A stretch of DNA of 62,937 bases, taken from an uncultured Eubacteriales bacterium. GTDB lineage: Bacteria > Bacillota > Clostridia > Lachnospirales > Lachnospiraceae. Shown here piece after piece: positions 44,158 through 53,455 of this stretch; position 1 is the stretch's first letter, and every line of letters starts with the position of its first letter. Location of the stretch: the NCBI GenBank assembly GCA_900539455.1, contig UQCD01000013.1, positions 1-62,937 on the forward strand, given 5' to 3'. The notes below the pieces were generated by a model that was not told the origin of the DNA, did not search any database, and worked only from the letters and a program-made list of their open reading frames with translations. The position numbers were made by a program, and so were the translations under genes.

Positions 44158-46641
44158 TTAATGTGTACCCACTACTGTATATCCTAAATAATTATTTCCA
44201 TTATTAAAATAACTTATGCTGTCACCAGACTCCAGCCTTAGCTTCTCCCTGCCTATAGTCTGATTATACCTAAATCCCTCCTCCTTCCACATATTACAAT
44301 ATCCCTTCTTACTATTTTCCTCATTAATATAGGATATATACCCTTCCCCATTTTTACATATGTAGCTGTCAACGCCTACCACAAGTATTCCATCAGCAAG
44401 TCTGTTTTTATAATTTTTAACAATATCCTTTATGCTGTTTATTTTAATATCCTTAGGAAATACATACATTTCCTTGCCTAAATTAATGCTGCCTTCTATT
44501 TCTACCAAATTTTTTTTCAGCTCTTTTCCAGTATTTATAGGTATATCCCTATAATCTTCTGCCTTTTTTAAGGCAGCCCCAATACTATCCCTATTTTCAA
44601 TTATATAAATATCCACAGGTATTCTTTCCTTATCCTTGTAATAACTATATACATAATTTACCCTGACATAGTCCTCTAAATCATAATTGCCGGCTACCTG
44701 CATAGTGTATTCCACCTCTTGCGTAATCATTAAATTGCACAGCATATCCTTCACCTTATATTCATTATTAACAGTGTAATCAAACAATTTTCCAGCTACA
44801 TGAACCTTTATATTAGAATAAGCATAATATTGATTTTTATTGTTTACGCCATTTCCCCCTGCACTGTCCCATTTCACACTATTAATAGCATAATTTCTCA
44901 TTTCCACCTGATAATCTCCCAAAGCTGCACTATAAGGCAGATAAAAGCTTTCATTACTTCCTACAGAAATCCAGCTATTTTCCTTATATAATATGCCTTC
45001 CTTTTCAACCTCAAATGGGAATTTTATTTGTGTATTCTTCACATACTTAGAGTAATCTCCCTCTCCATACCCCTTGTTATTAGAATGAAAGCCATATGCA
45101 CCTATATCTATTTTAAAATCGCTGCCTAAAACTATAGTATTTTCTACAGGCTTAAGCTCCTGATTATATGCTTTATCTGTACCTGTTTTTCCATTGCAGA
45201 CCACTGGTGTATATACACTTACACTATTTATATCCTGACTATTTGTAATATAAGCATTGCTAGTGGTGTTTTTATACTTAACTTTAACCTTTGTACTATA
45301 TACACCGTTTCTGGCAGTAGAATTTAAACCAATATTTTCAATATAAATATTACTTGCTGGGGGATTAAAATAAATAGGAGCTTTACCCTTTTGATTACAC
45401 ACAGTATCCCTTAATACATAGTTATTGTTAATGATTAATTTGTCACTTTTTACACTTACTCCCTCAATTTGACTTTTCGCCAAAGCCTCATAATTTTCCT
45501 CTGGTATGGAAGGCTTTAAAACGCTCTTTGAAGTAATAGTCTTAGTTCCAGAGTGTACAGTATGTTTCTTTACATTTGCTTTAACATGGTTATTTGCAGC
45601 TCCATATATGGTTTTATTTATGACTGCCTTTCCTGCCACCCCCTTCTCATATGCTCCTATCGCATTATTATTAAGTATAAGCCTATTAGCTTCATACCCA
45701 TTAACACTGATTAATTCATAATAAGAAACTGGCATAGTAAAGGTATAAACTCTGGCTGCAGTTCTTCTTTCCTGCTTATCCTCTCCATTAATCCCCTTCC
45801 ACTTTAATAAATATGTAGTTGTAACCTTTATGGGAATTTTTATTGTGCCTTTAACAAAATTTGTCCTTAAATCATATAGAAAATTGCTGATTTTTCCGTC
45901 TAAATATAATTTCTCACCAGATGGAATCGCCTTATCTGCATCAAATATTTCCTCTCCCTTTTTATTAGAGCCTAATAATAGACTATTGATCTGTGGACTT
46001 TTATATGTCTGCTCCTTTCTTGCAACCTCTATTGTCTGCTGGGTAGGCTGCTTTTTTGCCGGATATTCAACCACCAAATCATAATACTGCTTTAATTCCT
46101 CCTTTGCACCCCACGGCTTTGCGTTGGCTATTCCCTCATAGGTACAATATACTTCTCCTGACAGTTCTCCATTGTCCCCTACCTTTCCCATTTCTGTTCC
46201 ATATACAACTACTGTCATAACTGAATCAATATAAATATCTCCACCGTAGTTGACTAGCTGGTTTTTCCACTCCATAGATACCTTACCGATTGCATTTAAA
46301 ATTTCGCTGCTGTCACTTTTAAAGCAGCAGATTAATATTTCCGGGTTTATAGGATCCGGAGCAGCATTCCCATAAGTCCTTTTAGGAATAATTACATACT
46401 GCTGCCCACTTGCATTTAAAGGCAAATCGTACCTTCTAAGCACCCAGCCAATAGTTCTGTATTTTATACCTGTATGGTCCTTTCCACTTCTTGCAATAAA
46501 TATCAAACTTCCATCCTCATCAAAATATAGTCTGGACTCAGCAAAGGTGTTCATAGTAGTAAGGGAAATAGTGAAAAACAGCAGAATAGATAAGAATAAT
46601 ATCTGCTTTAAAGATGCTTTTTTAAGTAAGCTTTGTTTCAT
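44158..46641 (-). CDS. Large secreted surface protein of unknown function
   Basis: 827 residues. Signal peptide of about 34 residues ending near TFAES. The body is beta-rich with many Tyr and Asn residues, like repeated extracellular sandwich domains, and lacks a sorting motif or a C-terminal membrane helix. It may correspond to the clostridial DUF5704 group, though this is from memory and unsure. The start has GGAGG, which is locked in a stable hairpin (46646-46670). Confidence 0.6.
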   Translation of the reverse strand: MKQSLLKKASLKQILFLSILLFFTISLTTMNTFAESRLYFDEDGSLIFIARSGKDHTGIKYRTIGWVLRRYDLPLNASGQQYVIIPKRTYGNAAPDPINPEILICCFKSDSSEILNAIGKVSMEWKNQLVNYGGDIYIDSVMTVVVYGTEMGKVGDNGELSGEVYCTYEGIANAKPWGAKEELKQYYDLVVEYPAKKQPTQQTIEVARKEQTYKSPQINSLLLGSNKKGEEIFDADKAIPSGEKLYLDGKISNFLYDLRTNFVKGTIKIPIKVTTTYLLKWKGINGEDKQERRTAARVYTFTMPVSYYELISVNGYEANRLILNNNAIGAYEKGVAGKAVINKTIYGAANNHVKANVKKHTVHSGTKTITSKSVLKPSIPEENYEALAKSQIEGVSVKSDKLIINNNYVLRDTVCNQKGKAPIYFNPPASNIYIENIGLNSTARNGVYSTKVKVKYKNTTSNAYITNSQDINSVSVYTPVVCNGKTGTDKAYNQELKPVENTIVLGSDFKIDIGAYGFHSNNKGYGEGDYSKYVKNTQIKFPFEVEKEGILYKENSWISVGSNESFYLPYSAALGDYQVEMRNYAINSVKWDSAGGNGVNNKNQYYAYSNIKVHVAGKLFDYTVNNEYKVKDMLCNLMITQEVEYTMQVAGNYDLEDYVRVNYVYSYYKDKERIPVDIYIIENRDSIGAALKKAEDYRDIPINTGKELKKNLVEIEGSINLGKEMYVFPKDIKINSIKDIVKNYKNRLADGILVVGVDSYICKNGEGYISYINEENSKKGYCNMWKEEGFRYNQTIGREKLRLESGDSISYFNNGNNYLGYTVVGTH

Positions 46642-46645
46642 AGAT

Positions 46646-46670
46646 ACCTCCTTTTCTCCAAAAGGGAGGT
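46646..46670 (-). promoter_or_regulatory. Hairpin sequestering the ribosome binding site of the 827-residue protein
   Basis: In the transcript ACCTCC-(C)-TTTT pairs with AAAA-GGAGGT across a GGAG loop, 10 pairs with one bulge. The whole AAAAGGAGG site, five bases before the ATG, is inside the stem. A thermosensor, protein-binding or coupling role is possible. Confidence 0.7.
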
Positions 46671-46834
46671 CTGATTTTTGTAATAATGATTTTATCAGCT
46701 TTTATATTTAATTACAATATATATTTGTGCTGTTTATAATTTTTATGTGTATATCATATAATTATTTAGCTGGTCATATGTATTTTGCTATGTTACAATA
46801 ATACCTGCTTAAACAAATTAAAGGAGCTATTATT

Positions 46835-48694
46835 ATGAAAAAACAATTTCTACGATTTTTCTCCCTGTTTTTAGCCTTAGTGCTGCTTACAGCCTGTGAA
46901 AAATCACAACCTGCAGATTCCAATATGGAAACTACTACAAAAGAAGGCAGTACCACAGATACAGACACAAATACAACTGCTGGTACTGCATATAATTTTA
47001 GTATATATGATGACAATGGCCGAAAATATACTGAGGACGAATTAAAGATACAAAAGGCCTTTGATGATTTTATCTATGACTTATTTGTAGATTCTATTAC
47101 CAGCAACTACATAAATCTTATATTTACAGTAGATGACCCAGAAAAAATGGGTATTACAGTAGATAATATTACCTGGGGCGACTACAGCATAGAGGCTATG
47201 AAAAGCAGCGAGGCTGACAACAAGGAATTATATGATGAGCTTGTTTCATATGATTATGATTCCCTGGACTACGAAGGTCGTCTTATTTATGATACTCTTA
47301 AAACTACCCTTGAAAATGAATTAATTGGCAGCAAATATTGGTATTATGCAGAAAACTTTTCACCTCTGAATGGTATGCAGACCTCTGTTCCTATTATGCT
47401 TGCTGAAATAGAGTTTTCTGACAAAACAGATATTGAAAATTACCTAACTATTTCAAAGGATACAAAGCGTGTAGTACATCAGCTTGTTGAGTTTGAAAAA
47501 TATCGTTCTGAAAACTATAAGCTTTTCTTATCTGATTATGCTGCTGATGATGTTATAAATCAATGCAAGGAATTTATAGATGCTTCAGAAAATGTACTTG
47601 TTTCCTCTTTTAATTCAAAAATTGATGAGGCAGACTTCTTAAATGACTCTGAGAAAAAGGCCTACAAGGCTTCCAATGAAGATATTGTAAATGATTATAT
47701 TATTGCAGCCTTTGAAGAAATAGTGGATACCTTCCCTACTCTTAAAGGCACCCGCCTTCACGATAGCATTTGTCAGTATGAAGGTGGCGATGAATACTAT
47801 GCTTATCTTGTAGCTGAAAACTCAAGCTCTCTTTCCTCTGTCGATGACCTTATGTCATTAACTGAGGACTATATCCAGAACGCAGTTACTACTATTTCAA
47901 GTGCAAGCTTAAATGATATTACTTTATTTATGAAAAAGGATACTCAGACGGAGCCAGCTAAAACACTTAGAGCCTTATCAAGGCAGCTTACTGTTGATTT
48001 CCCTGCACCAGCTACTACTAAATTTGAGCTTAAAGATGTTCCAAAATCACTGGAGGCTTCAAGCTCTCCTGCCTTTTACATTATTCCGCCTATAGATAAT
48101 CTTGACAAAAATATTATCTATATTAATGGAAGCGAAGAATATGAAAACGAAGATTTATATTCTATATTAGCTCACGAAGGCTATCCTGGTCACTTATACC
48201 AGAATACTTATTTTAACAGCTTAAATCCAAGTCCTATCCATTCCTGCCTATCCTTTATTGGATATACTGAGGGCTATGCTATGTACGCAGAACGCTACGC
48301 TTATGACTATAAATATCCAAAGGCTTCTGTTGCCAGCTTATTTAAAGCAAATGATATTTTTGGATATGGACTTTACGCATATATTGATTTCAAGGTTAAT
48401 ACAAACGAATGGGATTATGATGATGTATGCTCTTACATAGAGGACTTAGGATATGATTCAGATGTTGCAAATGAATTATATTCTATAGCTCAAAATGACC
48501 CTTGTGTTTATCATAGATATTTTATGGGTCTTGTACAAATATTAGAGCTTCAAAATACTGCCTCTGATTTATTAGGTGACTCCTACAGCAACATTAATTT
48601 CAACAAATTTATCTTAGAAATTGGACCAACCTATTTTGATATTATTGAAGACTATATGCAGGATTGGGCAAAGCAGGTTAAAGGTCAAAACTAA
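46835..48694 (+). CDS. DUF885-family lipoprotein, probable zinc metallopeptidase
   Basis: 619 residues. Lipoprotein signal with lipobox LLTAC (Cys21), followed by a Thr/Ser-rich spacer. The DUF885 catalytic motif HEGYPGH lies near residue 447, and GYTEGYAMYAERYA downstream supplies the further Glu ligand, as in M2/M32-like helical peptidases. It is expected on the outer membrane face, perhaps trimming peptides. AAAGGAG precedes the ATG. Terminator directly after. Confidence 0.88.
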   Translation: MKKQFLRFFSLFLALVLLTACEKSQPADSNMETTTKEGSTTDTDTNTTAGTAYNFSIYDDNGRKYTEDELKIQKAFDDFIYDLFVDSITSNYINLIFTVDDPEKMGITVDNITWGDYSIEAMKSSEADNKELYDELVSYDYDSLDYEGRLIYDTLKTTLENELIGSKYWYYAENFSPLNGMQTSVPIMLAEIEFSDKTDIENYLTISKDTKRVVHQLVEFEKYRSENYKLFLSDYAADDVINQCKEFIDASENVLVSSFNSKIDEADFLNDSEKKAYKASNEDIVNDYIIAAFEEIVDTFPTLKGTRLHDSICQYEGGDEYYAYLVAENSSSLSSVDDLMSLTEDYIQNAVTTISSASLNDITLFMKKDTQTEPAKTLRALSRQLTVDFPAPATTKFELKDVPKSLEASSSPAFYIIPPIDNLDKNIIYINGSEEYENEDLYSILAHEGYPGHLYQNTYFNSLNPSPIHSCLSFIGYTEGYAMYAERYAYDYKYPKASVASLFKANDIFGYGLYAYIDFKVNTNEWDYDDVCSYIEDLGYDSDVANELYSIAQNDPCVYHRYFMGLVQILELQNTASDLLGDSYSNINFNKFILEIGPTYFDIIEDYMQDWAKQVKGQN

Positions 48695-48710
48695 CTTTGC
48701 CTGTTAGAGC

Positions 48711-48744
48711 AAAAAGGTCATCGCAAACAGCGGTGACCTTTTTT
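48711..48744. terminator. Bidirectional terminator
   Basis: AAAAAGGTCA-CGC / GCG-TGACCTTTTTT with loop AAACA. It ends the DUF885 gene on the plus strand and the small gene (stop at 48748) on the minus strand. Confidence 0.85.
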
Positions 48745-48747
48745 ATC

Positions 48748-48897
48748 CTACACATTCTTTTTTATATACTCCTCATACCTTCTCTTTGATGCCTCCATCT
48801 CTTCCTCGTCATTTGTTGCGAGAGCATCATAATTTTCATTTGTAAGCCCAGCCAACGCCTCCTGCAAATCATCTAGGTTAATTAAATTCTCATCCAT
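48748..48897 (-). CDS. 49-residue acidic protein behind the glycosyltransferase gene
   Basis: ATG at 48897 with AGGAAA upstream, stop at 48748. The product is 49 residues, rich in Glu, Asp, Asn and Leu, with a predicted helical second half containing Glu/Lys pairs and a basic end (KRRYEEYIKKNV). It begins 17 bases after the glycosyltransferase stop and ends at the shared terminator. Codon use looks normal for the neighbourhood. Too short for family assignment; may be a regulator or adaptor of the glycosyltransferase. Confidence 0.65.
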   Translation of the reverse strand: MDENLINLDDLQEALAGLTNENYDALATNDEEEMEASKRRYEEYIKKNV

Positions 48898-48914
48898 ATT
48901 CTTTCCTCGTCTTT

Positions 48915-49973
48915 CTATTGCTTATATACCCATGCTTTTTGCACTCTGTAGCTAATAAAGAATAATGTTACATCTACTATTATCTTAAACAGTACCAATA
49001 GACCCCCTGCACTTGTTTTCAAAAGTGCTGATAAACCAGATACTAATAAATAAGATATTGCTGTCTGTATTACACATACTACATAATATTTTATTATTAC
49101 CTTCTTGTAAGAAGCGTCTGACTTAAATACTGCTTTTTTGTTAAATATACAGTTAAATATTGATGATATTATTCTCGCTCCGACAGTTGCAATAAGAACT
49201 CTTACATTGTTTGAAACCAAGCCTCCGATAATCCATACTAATACTGAAAACATAACAATATCAATAAGGCTTGAAGCTAAGGAGCTAAACATAAACTTTA
49301 ATATTACCTTATATATTTTTATAGAGTCTACTATCGGATTAAAATGAGAGGTTTGATTTTCCTCTATGTATACTGTTTCTATTTTTTGCTCTGCGTAAGG
49401 AATATTGTATTTTCTAAGTGAAAGCAGCATATTGGTTTCATATTCAAATCTTTCACCTTCTATTTCAAGCATATTGCCTAAATATTTAAAAGGAATAGCT
49501 CTAAGTCCGGTTTGTGTGTCAGAAATATTCACTCCACAAGCCACCTTAAAGGTAAAGCTTGTAAATTTGTTTCCAAATCTGCTTCTAAAAGGAACATCCT
49601 TTCCTGAAAAATCTCTGCAGCCAAGAATAACTGCGTCCTCTTTTTCAAGCATAAGCTTTTCACAGGCCTTAATATCAGGCACCTTATGCTGGTTGTCACC
49701 ATCTACAGTAATAACTCCTGCAATATTCCTTCTGTTTTCAAGAATATATGAAAATGCAGTTTTTAATGCCCGACCCTTTCCCTTGTTTACCTCATGGGTC
49801 AATACTGTGCATTGCTCAAGCTTTTCTAATCTTTTAAATGGCTCTAAGTGTTCTTCATCACTTCCGTCATTTACAATAACTATATCTTCATATCCTGCCT
49901 CAACAAGACCACCAACTACTGCCTCCAGCTTTGAGTCTGGGTTAAGAGAAGGAATAATTATGGTTGTTTTCAT
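48915..49973 (-). CDS. Glycosyltransferase family 2 fused to a GtrA-like membrane domain
   Basis: 352 residues. N-terminal GT-A domain of the dolichol-phosphate-mannose synthase type (IIIPSLNPDSKL start, DGD at residues 91-93 as metal-binding DxD). The C-terminal 125 residues have four transmembrane helices of the GtrA kind. It would load a sugar on a polyprenyl phosphate and help flip it, for teichoic acid or surface glycan decoration. AGAGG precedes the ATG. Confidence 0.88.
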   Translation of the reverse strand: MKTTIIIPSLNPDSKLEAVVGGLVEAGYEDIVIVNDGSDEEHLEPFKRLEKLEQCTVLTHEVNKGKGRALKTAFSYILENRRNIAGVITVDGDNQHKVPDIKACEKLMLEKEDAVILGCRDFSGKDVPFRSRFGNKFTSFTFKVACGVNISDTQTGLRAIPFKYLGNMLEIEGERFEYETNMLLSLRKYNIPYAEQKIETVYIEENQTSHFNPIVDSIKIYKVILKFMFSSLASSLIDIVMFSVLVWIIGGLVSNNVRVLIATVGARIISSIFNCIFNKKAVFKSDASYKKVIIKYYVVCVIQTAISYLLVSGLSALLKTSAGGLLVLFKIIVDVTLFFISYRVQKAWVYKQ

Positions 49974-50050
49974 AGGTAATCCTCTTTCTTACTATTCTCT
50001 GTTTTGCTTCTCCTGCAAAAGCCTGCTTATCTTTCGTCATTACTAATCTT

Positions 50051-50078
50051 ATTATACAAATAATTAATGCTTTGTCTA
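50051..50078 (-). promoter_or_regulatory. Promoter of the glycosyltransferase gene
   Basis: TAGACA (50073-50078), 16-base spacer, TATAAT (50051-50056) on the minus strand. Confidence 0.65.
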
Positions 50079-50107
50079 GTGGCATTTAAATATAAATGGT
50101 TTTTTAA

Positions 50108-50149
50108 TATAAAAGTGGCTGTCGCACCAAAAATTAGTGCGACAGCCAC
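50108..50149 (-). terminator. Terminator of the kinase gene
   Basis: Thirteen-pair perfect stem GTGGCTGTCGCAC / GTGCGACAGCCAC followed by TTTTATATT, 30 bases after the stop at 50179. Confidence 0.85.
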
Positions 50150-50178
50150 CTTCACAAAAGGAATATATTAGATGAATT

Positions 50179-50925
50179 CTACTGATATTCTACTACATCA
50201 ATCCACTTATTGAGAAGCTCTTTTTCTTCCTCAATATTCTTTGATAATCTTGCTGCTGCCACTATCGGAAGCCACATCTGAACATAGCTCTTAGCTGTCT
50301 TTGTCTTTTCGCAGAATTTGTTCATATACATATCTGCAATTTTTTCATTGTATAATGACAGCCACAAGTATGATCTGGCAACATCTGCACTGGCATTTCC
50401 AACTGTTGCATGGTTCCAGTCAATAATGTGAGCTTTTCCATCTTTGTCTATAATAATATTTTGTGGTGTAAAGTCACCATGACATAATTTGTCGTGCTTT
50501 GGTGTACCCTCAAGATGTGCTAATAATTCATATCTCTTTGTATCATCAAGACCAGCCTGATTAATTTTATCTGTAAGCTTTGCTTTTAATTTTCTAAGTG
50601 ATGGACATTTCTTTGCAAACATATCAATCTGTATATCTACCATCATATCAACATATTTTTCTGTGTCCTTTGGATTTTCCTCCATAAGCTGGCTTAATGT
50701 TTTTCCTTCAACACATTCCATTGCGATAGCCCATTTACCATCAACCTGTGATACTTCTACTACTTTTGGAGTATTTAATTCTAATGGCTCTACACTAGCA
50801 GCAATAAGTGCTTCTGTAAATACATCTTCTTTAGCATAGTCTTTATTGAAAACCTTAACTGCTAAATCCCCACTCTTATAAACTTCATTGTTTCTTCCTT
50901 TTGCTATTAATTTCTCAAGTTTCAT
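50179..50925 (-). CDS. APH-fold small-molecule kinase
   Basis: 248 residues. Aminoglycoside phosphotransferase/choline kinase fold: catalytic HGD (149-151) with Asn156 and the metal-binding IDW motif (Asp169). The N-terminal lobe has the Lys-containing LAVKVF strand. Substrate cannot be told; not a typical resistance enzyme by length, and more likely a sugar, choline or thiamine-type kinase. AGGAGG nine bases before the ATG. Single gene with terminator. Confidence 0.8.
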   Translation of the reverse strand: MKLEKLIAKGRNNEVYKSGDLAVKVFNKDYAKEDVFTEALIAASVEPLELNTPKVVEVSQVDGKWAIAMECVEGKTLSQLMEENPKDTEKYVDMMVDIQIDMFAKKCPSLRKLKAKLTDKINQAGLDDTKRYELLAHLEGTPKHDKLCHGDFTPQNIIIDKDGKAHIIDWNHATVGNASADVARSYLWLSLYNEKIADMYMNKFCEKTKTAKSYVQMWLPIVAAARLSKNIEEEKELLNKWIDVVEYQ

Positions 50926-51007
50926 ATTAGTGTCCTCCTAAATTATTGATTCATTTTGTATGTTTAACACGTTCCTTTGTCTAAGGATATAATACTACTT
51001 TTTTGAT

Positions 51008-51042
51008 AAAAAGAAAAGCATAGTTTAAAAATTAACATGCTT
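51008..51042 (-). terminator. Probable terminator of spmB
   Basis: Imperfect stem AAGCATGTTAA / AAACTATGCTT followed by TTCTTTTT, after the spmB stop at 51079. Confidence 0.55.
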
Positions 51043-51078
51043 GTTTATTCTTTAACACTAATGTCTAATCTTTAACAA

Positions 51079-51600
51079 TCATCTACCTGCCAACACCACG
51101 CTAGCAATGATTCCTGCTAGGGTACAAAGCAATGCTCCCGGAAGTGTCCACCTTGTTTTTTTAACCTTGGCAGTGATAAAATATACACTCATTGTATAAA
51201 ATATTGTTTCCGTAGAGCTCATCATAATCGAAGCAACACTTCCTATAAAAGAATCTGTTCCATAATTTTTGTATATATCCAACAGCAACCCTGTCGCCGC
51301 TGATGAGGAGAACATTTTCACTATGGTAAGCGGCATAAGCTGGGACGGAAATCCTATAAAATTCCCAATAGCAGCAAATTGTTCCCCTAAGAAATTAAGA
51401 AATCCCGATGCACTAAGTATACCTACGCCTACCATTAACCCTATTAGCGTTGGTAATATTTCGGCAACCACCTTTATTCCGTCCTTTGCCCCATCAATGA
51501 AATCTTCGTAAACATTTCTCTTCATTAGTATTCCATATCCTACAATATACAATATTAAAACCGGAATTAATAAATTAGAAATTTTAACTAAAAAAAGCAT
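51079..51600 (-). CDS. spmB: Spore maturation protein B
   Basis: 173 residues, about five transmembrane helices, nucleoside-recognition (Gate) fold. The VVAEILPTLIGLMVGVGILSASG region (about 44-66) and the SSTETIFYTMSVYF motif mark SpmB, which with SpmA is needed for dehydration of the spore core. GGTG precedes the ATG. spmA is not adjacent but at 55302, four genes away on the same strand. Confidence 0.9.
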   Translation of the reverse strand: MLFLVKISNLLIPVLILYIVGYGILMKRNVYEDFIDGAKDGIKVVAEILPTLIGLMVGVGILSASGFLNFLGEQFAAIGNFIGFPSQLMPLTIVKMFSSSAATGLLLDIYKNYGTDSFIGSVASIMMSSTETIFYTMSVYFITAKVKKTRWTLPGALLCTLAGIIASVVLAGR

Positions 51601-51653
51601 AATATCACCACATATTTTACTTGTAATAATATTATGCTTTTATTTATTATTTT

Positions 51654-51684
51654 ATACTTATTTATGACTTAATTAAATAAGTAT
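51654..51684. repeat. Perfect AT-rich inverted repeat before spmB
   Basis: Arms ATACTTATTTA and TAAATAAGTAT with a 9-base loop, between the deacetylase stop and the spmB start. No U tract follows on the minus strand, so an operator or processing role is as likely as termination. Confidence 0.5.
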
Positions 51685-51721
51685 TTAATTTTTCATTAAC
51701 CTATTCTAATACTACTTATCT

Positions 51722-52633
51722 CTATGAACCAATACTGTCCCTAGTATATTCCTTAAACTCATATCCCTGTTCCCTTGCCTTATCAATAAAATCTCCTAAT
51801 ATTGCAGTGTTTGACTCTGATACAGCGTGTAAAAGATATATTGCTCCATTATGTAATCTTTCTACAGTTGTATTAAGTGCCTGTTCATGAGATGGCTGCT
51901 CATCAACCTTCCAATCTACATGAGCAAAGCTCCACAATACTGTTGTATAGCCTAAATCTCCTGCGATTGCTAGTGACTGCTCGCTAAAATGTCCCATTGG
52001 TGGTCTGAAAAGGTACATATCATAATTGAAGTTTTCTTTTACATAATTGTGAAGTCCCATATATTCATTTTTCTGCTCCTCAACTGATAATGTAGGCATA
52101 GACTTGTGATTAACACTATGATTACCTAACACATGGCCCTCAGCAATAATTCTCTTTACCAAATCCGGCTCTCTTTTAACATAGTCCATTGTAACAAAAA
52201 ATACAGCCTTTACGCCCTTTTCCTTAAGAGTATCCAAAATAGCACCTGTATATCCGTTTTCATAGCCTTCATCAAAGGTCAGATAAATTACCTTTTCATT
52301 TTCCTTTATAAATTCAACCTTATACTGTGAATACTTATTCTGACAATAAACAGCACCCTCAAATCTGCCATCATCTAATCTACGGGTTCCAACGCCATAT
52401 TCTACTACCTCTGTAGAAAACTCGGAATAATCTCCCGAATAGCCACTGGTAGTTGGTTCTTCCGTTGTTGGCTCTGGTGTAGTAGTTTCTGCTGTAGTGG
52501 TTTGTGCCTGTGTAGTGGTAGTCTTACTCACATCACTTCCCTTTGTGGCAGAATTGCCATCACTGCCGCAGCCCCACATTGAAACCGCCGCCATAATAAG
52601 TGCCGATGTTAAAAAAACAATTTTCTTTTTCAT
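51722..52633 (-). CDS. PdaA-like polysaccharide deacetylase lipoprotein
   Basis: 303 residues. Lipobox Cys22, then a Thr/Glu-rich linker (about 36-63). The NodB domain shows TFDEGYENG (119 on), as in PdaA where Glu replaces the second Asp of TFDDG, and the zinc-binding HSVNH motif, then RPPMGHFS. PdaA makes muramic delta-lactam in spore cortex, which fits the flanking spm genes. Lipid anchoring is a difference from the usual signal-peptide form. GGAG precedes the ATG. Confidence 0.88.
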   Translation of the reverse strand: MKKKIVFLTSALIMAAVSMWGCGSDGNSATKGSDVSKTTTTQAQTTTAETTTPEPTTEEPTTSGYSGDYSEFSTEVVEYGVGTRRLDDGRFEGAVYCQNKYSQYKVEFIKENEKVIYLTFDEGYENGYTGAILDTLKEKGVKAVFFVTMDYVKREPDLVKRIIAEGHVLGNHSVNHKSMPTLSVEEQKNEYMGLHNYVKENFNYDMYLFRPPMGHFSEQSLAIAGDLGYTTVLWSFAHVDWKVDEQPSHEQALNTTVERLHNGAIYLLHAVSESNTAILGDFIDKAREQGYEFKEYTRDSIGS

Positions 52634-52680
52634 CTCATTCTCCTTTTCTCATATAAAACATATATATATCAAAACTTTTA

Positions 52681-53454
52681 CTATATTTTAAAAGTTTGAT
52701 TAAACCTGCCTTTCCCCACATACTCCAACGCCTCCTTCATACACTCATCATACAACTGCATTGGATTATGACAATCGCAGCCTACTAAAACTTTTATGTC
52801 AGTTTCTTCAACCATATTCCAAAATTCACTAATTGGATACTGTAATCTCTCCTTTGTGCCTCTTAGTCCTACTCCACGCCTTAAGCCATTTGCATTATAT
52901 TCCAAAGCAAAATCATACTTTGTTGCTCCGTCAATTATAATATCGAAGGCTCTCTTATAATTTTCATCAATGTCAAAATCTCCCACTCCTATTAAATCTG
53001 GGTGACACAGGCATTTAAAATATCCTGTTCTCATTGCCTCTACTGCTTTATTTGCATATTCAATAAACATACTTGTATCTGTAATATTATATGTAGATTG
53101 AAGCTTTCCATTATCCAGCTGAAAAAAATGCACCCCTAATATTAAATAGTCACATCTGTTGTCCTTTAACAGCTCCTCATAATATCCATTGTATATAGGT
53201 AAATATTCAGCCTCAAAGCCAGACAATATTTCCATTCTTTCATTATATAATTGTCTTGCCTCCATTACCTTATCTAAATATAAATCCTTGTTAGAATAGT
53301 CCATTCTCATTCCATAATCAATATCAGGATATGGTATATGGTCGGACATTCCTAAACGGTCAAAACCATTCTTTGCAGCCTGCTCCACATAATCCAACAC
53401 ACTTCCTCCTGCGTGCTTGCACAACTCACAATGTGTATGATAATTTGTCAGCAT
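52681..53454 (-). CDS. PHP-family phosphatase, HisJ (histidinol-phosphatase) type
   Basis: 257 residues. PHP metal ligands are visible in NYHTHCELCKHA, MSDHIPYP, GFEAEYLP, CLCHPDLIG and GCDCHNP. The length and pattern are those of HisJ. No other his gene is near, so it may serve another phosphate ester. GGAGG precedes the ATG; 1 base from the ABC-F stop, hence co-transcribed. Confidence 0.85.
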   Translation of the reverse strand: MLTNYHTHCELCKHAGGSVLDYVEQAAKNGFDRLGMSDHIPYPDIDYGMRMDYSNKDLYLDKVMEARQLYNERMEILSGFEAEYLPIYNGYYEELLKDNRCDYLILGVHFFQLDNGKLQSTYNITDTSMFIEYANKAVEAMRTGYFKCLCHPDLIGVGDFDIDENYKRAFDIIIDGATKYDFALEYNANGLRRGVGLRGTKERLQYPISEFWNMVEETDIKVLVGCDCHNPMQLYDECMKEALEYVGKGRFNQTFKI

Positions 53455-53455
53455 T

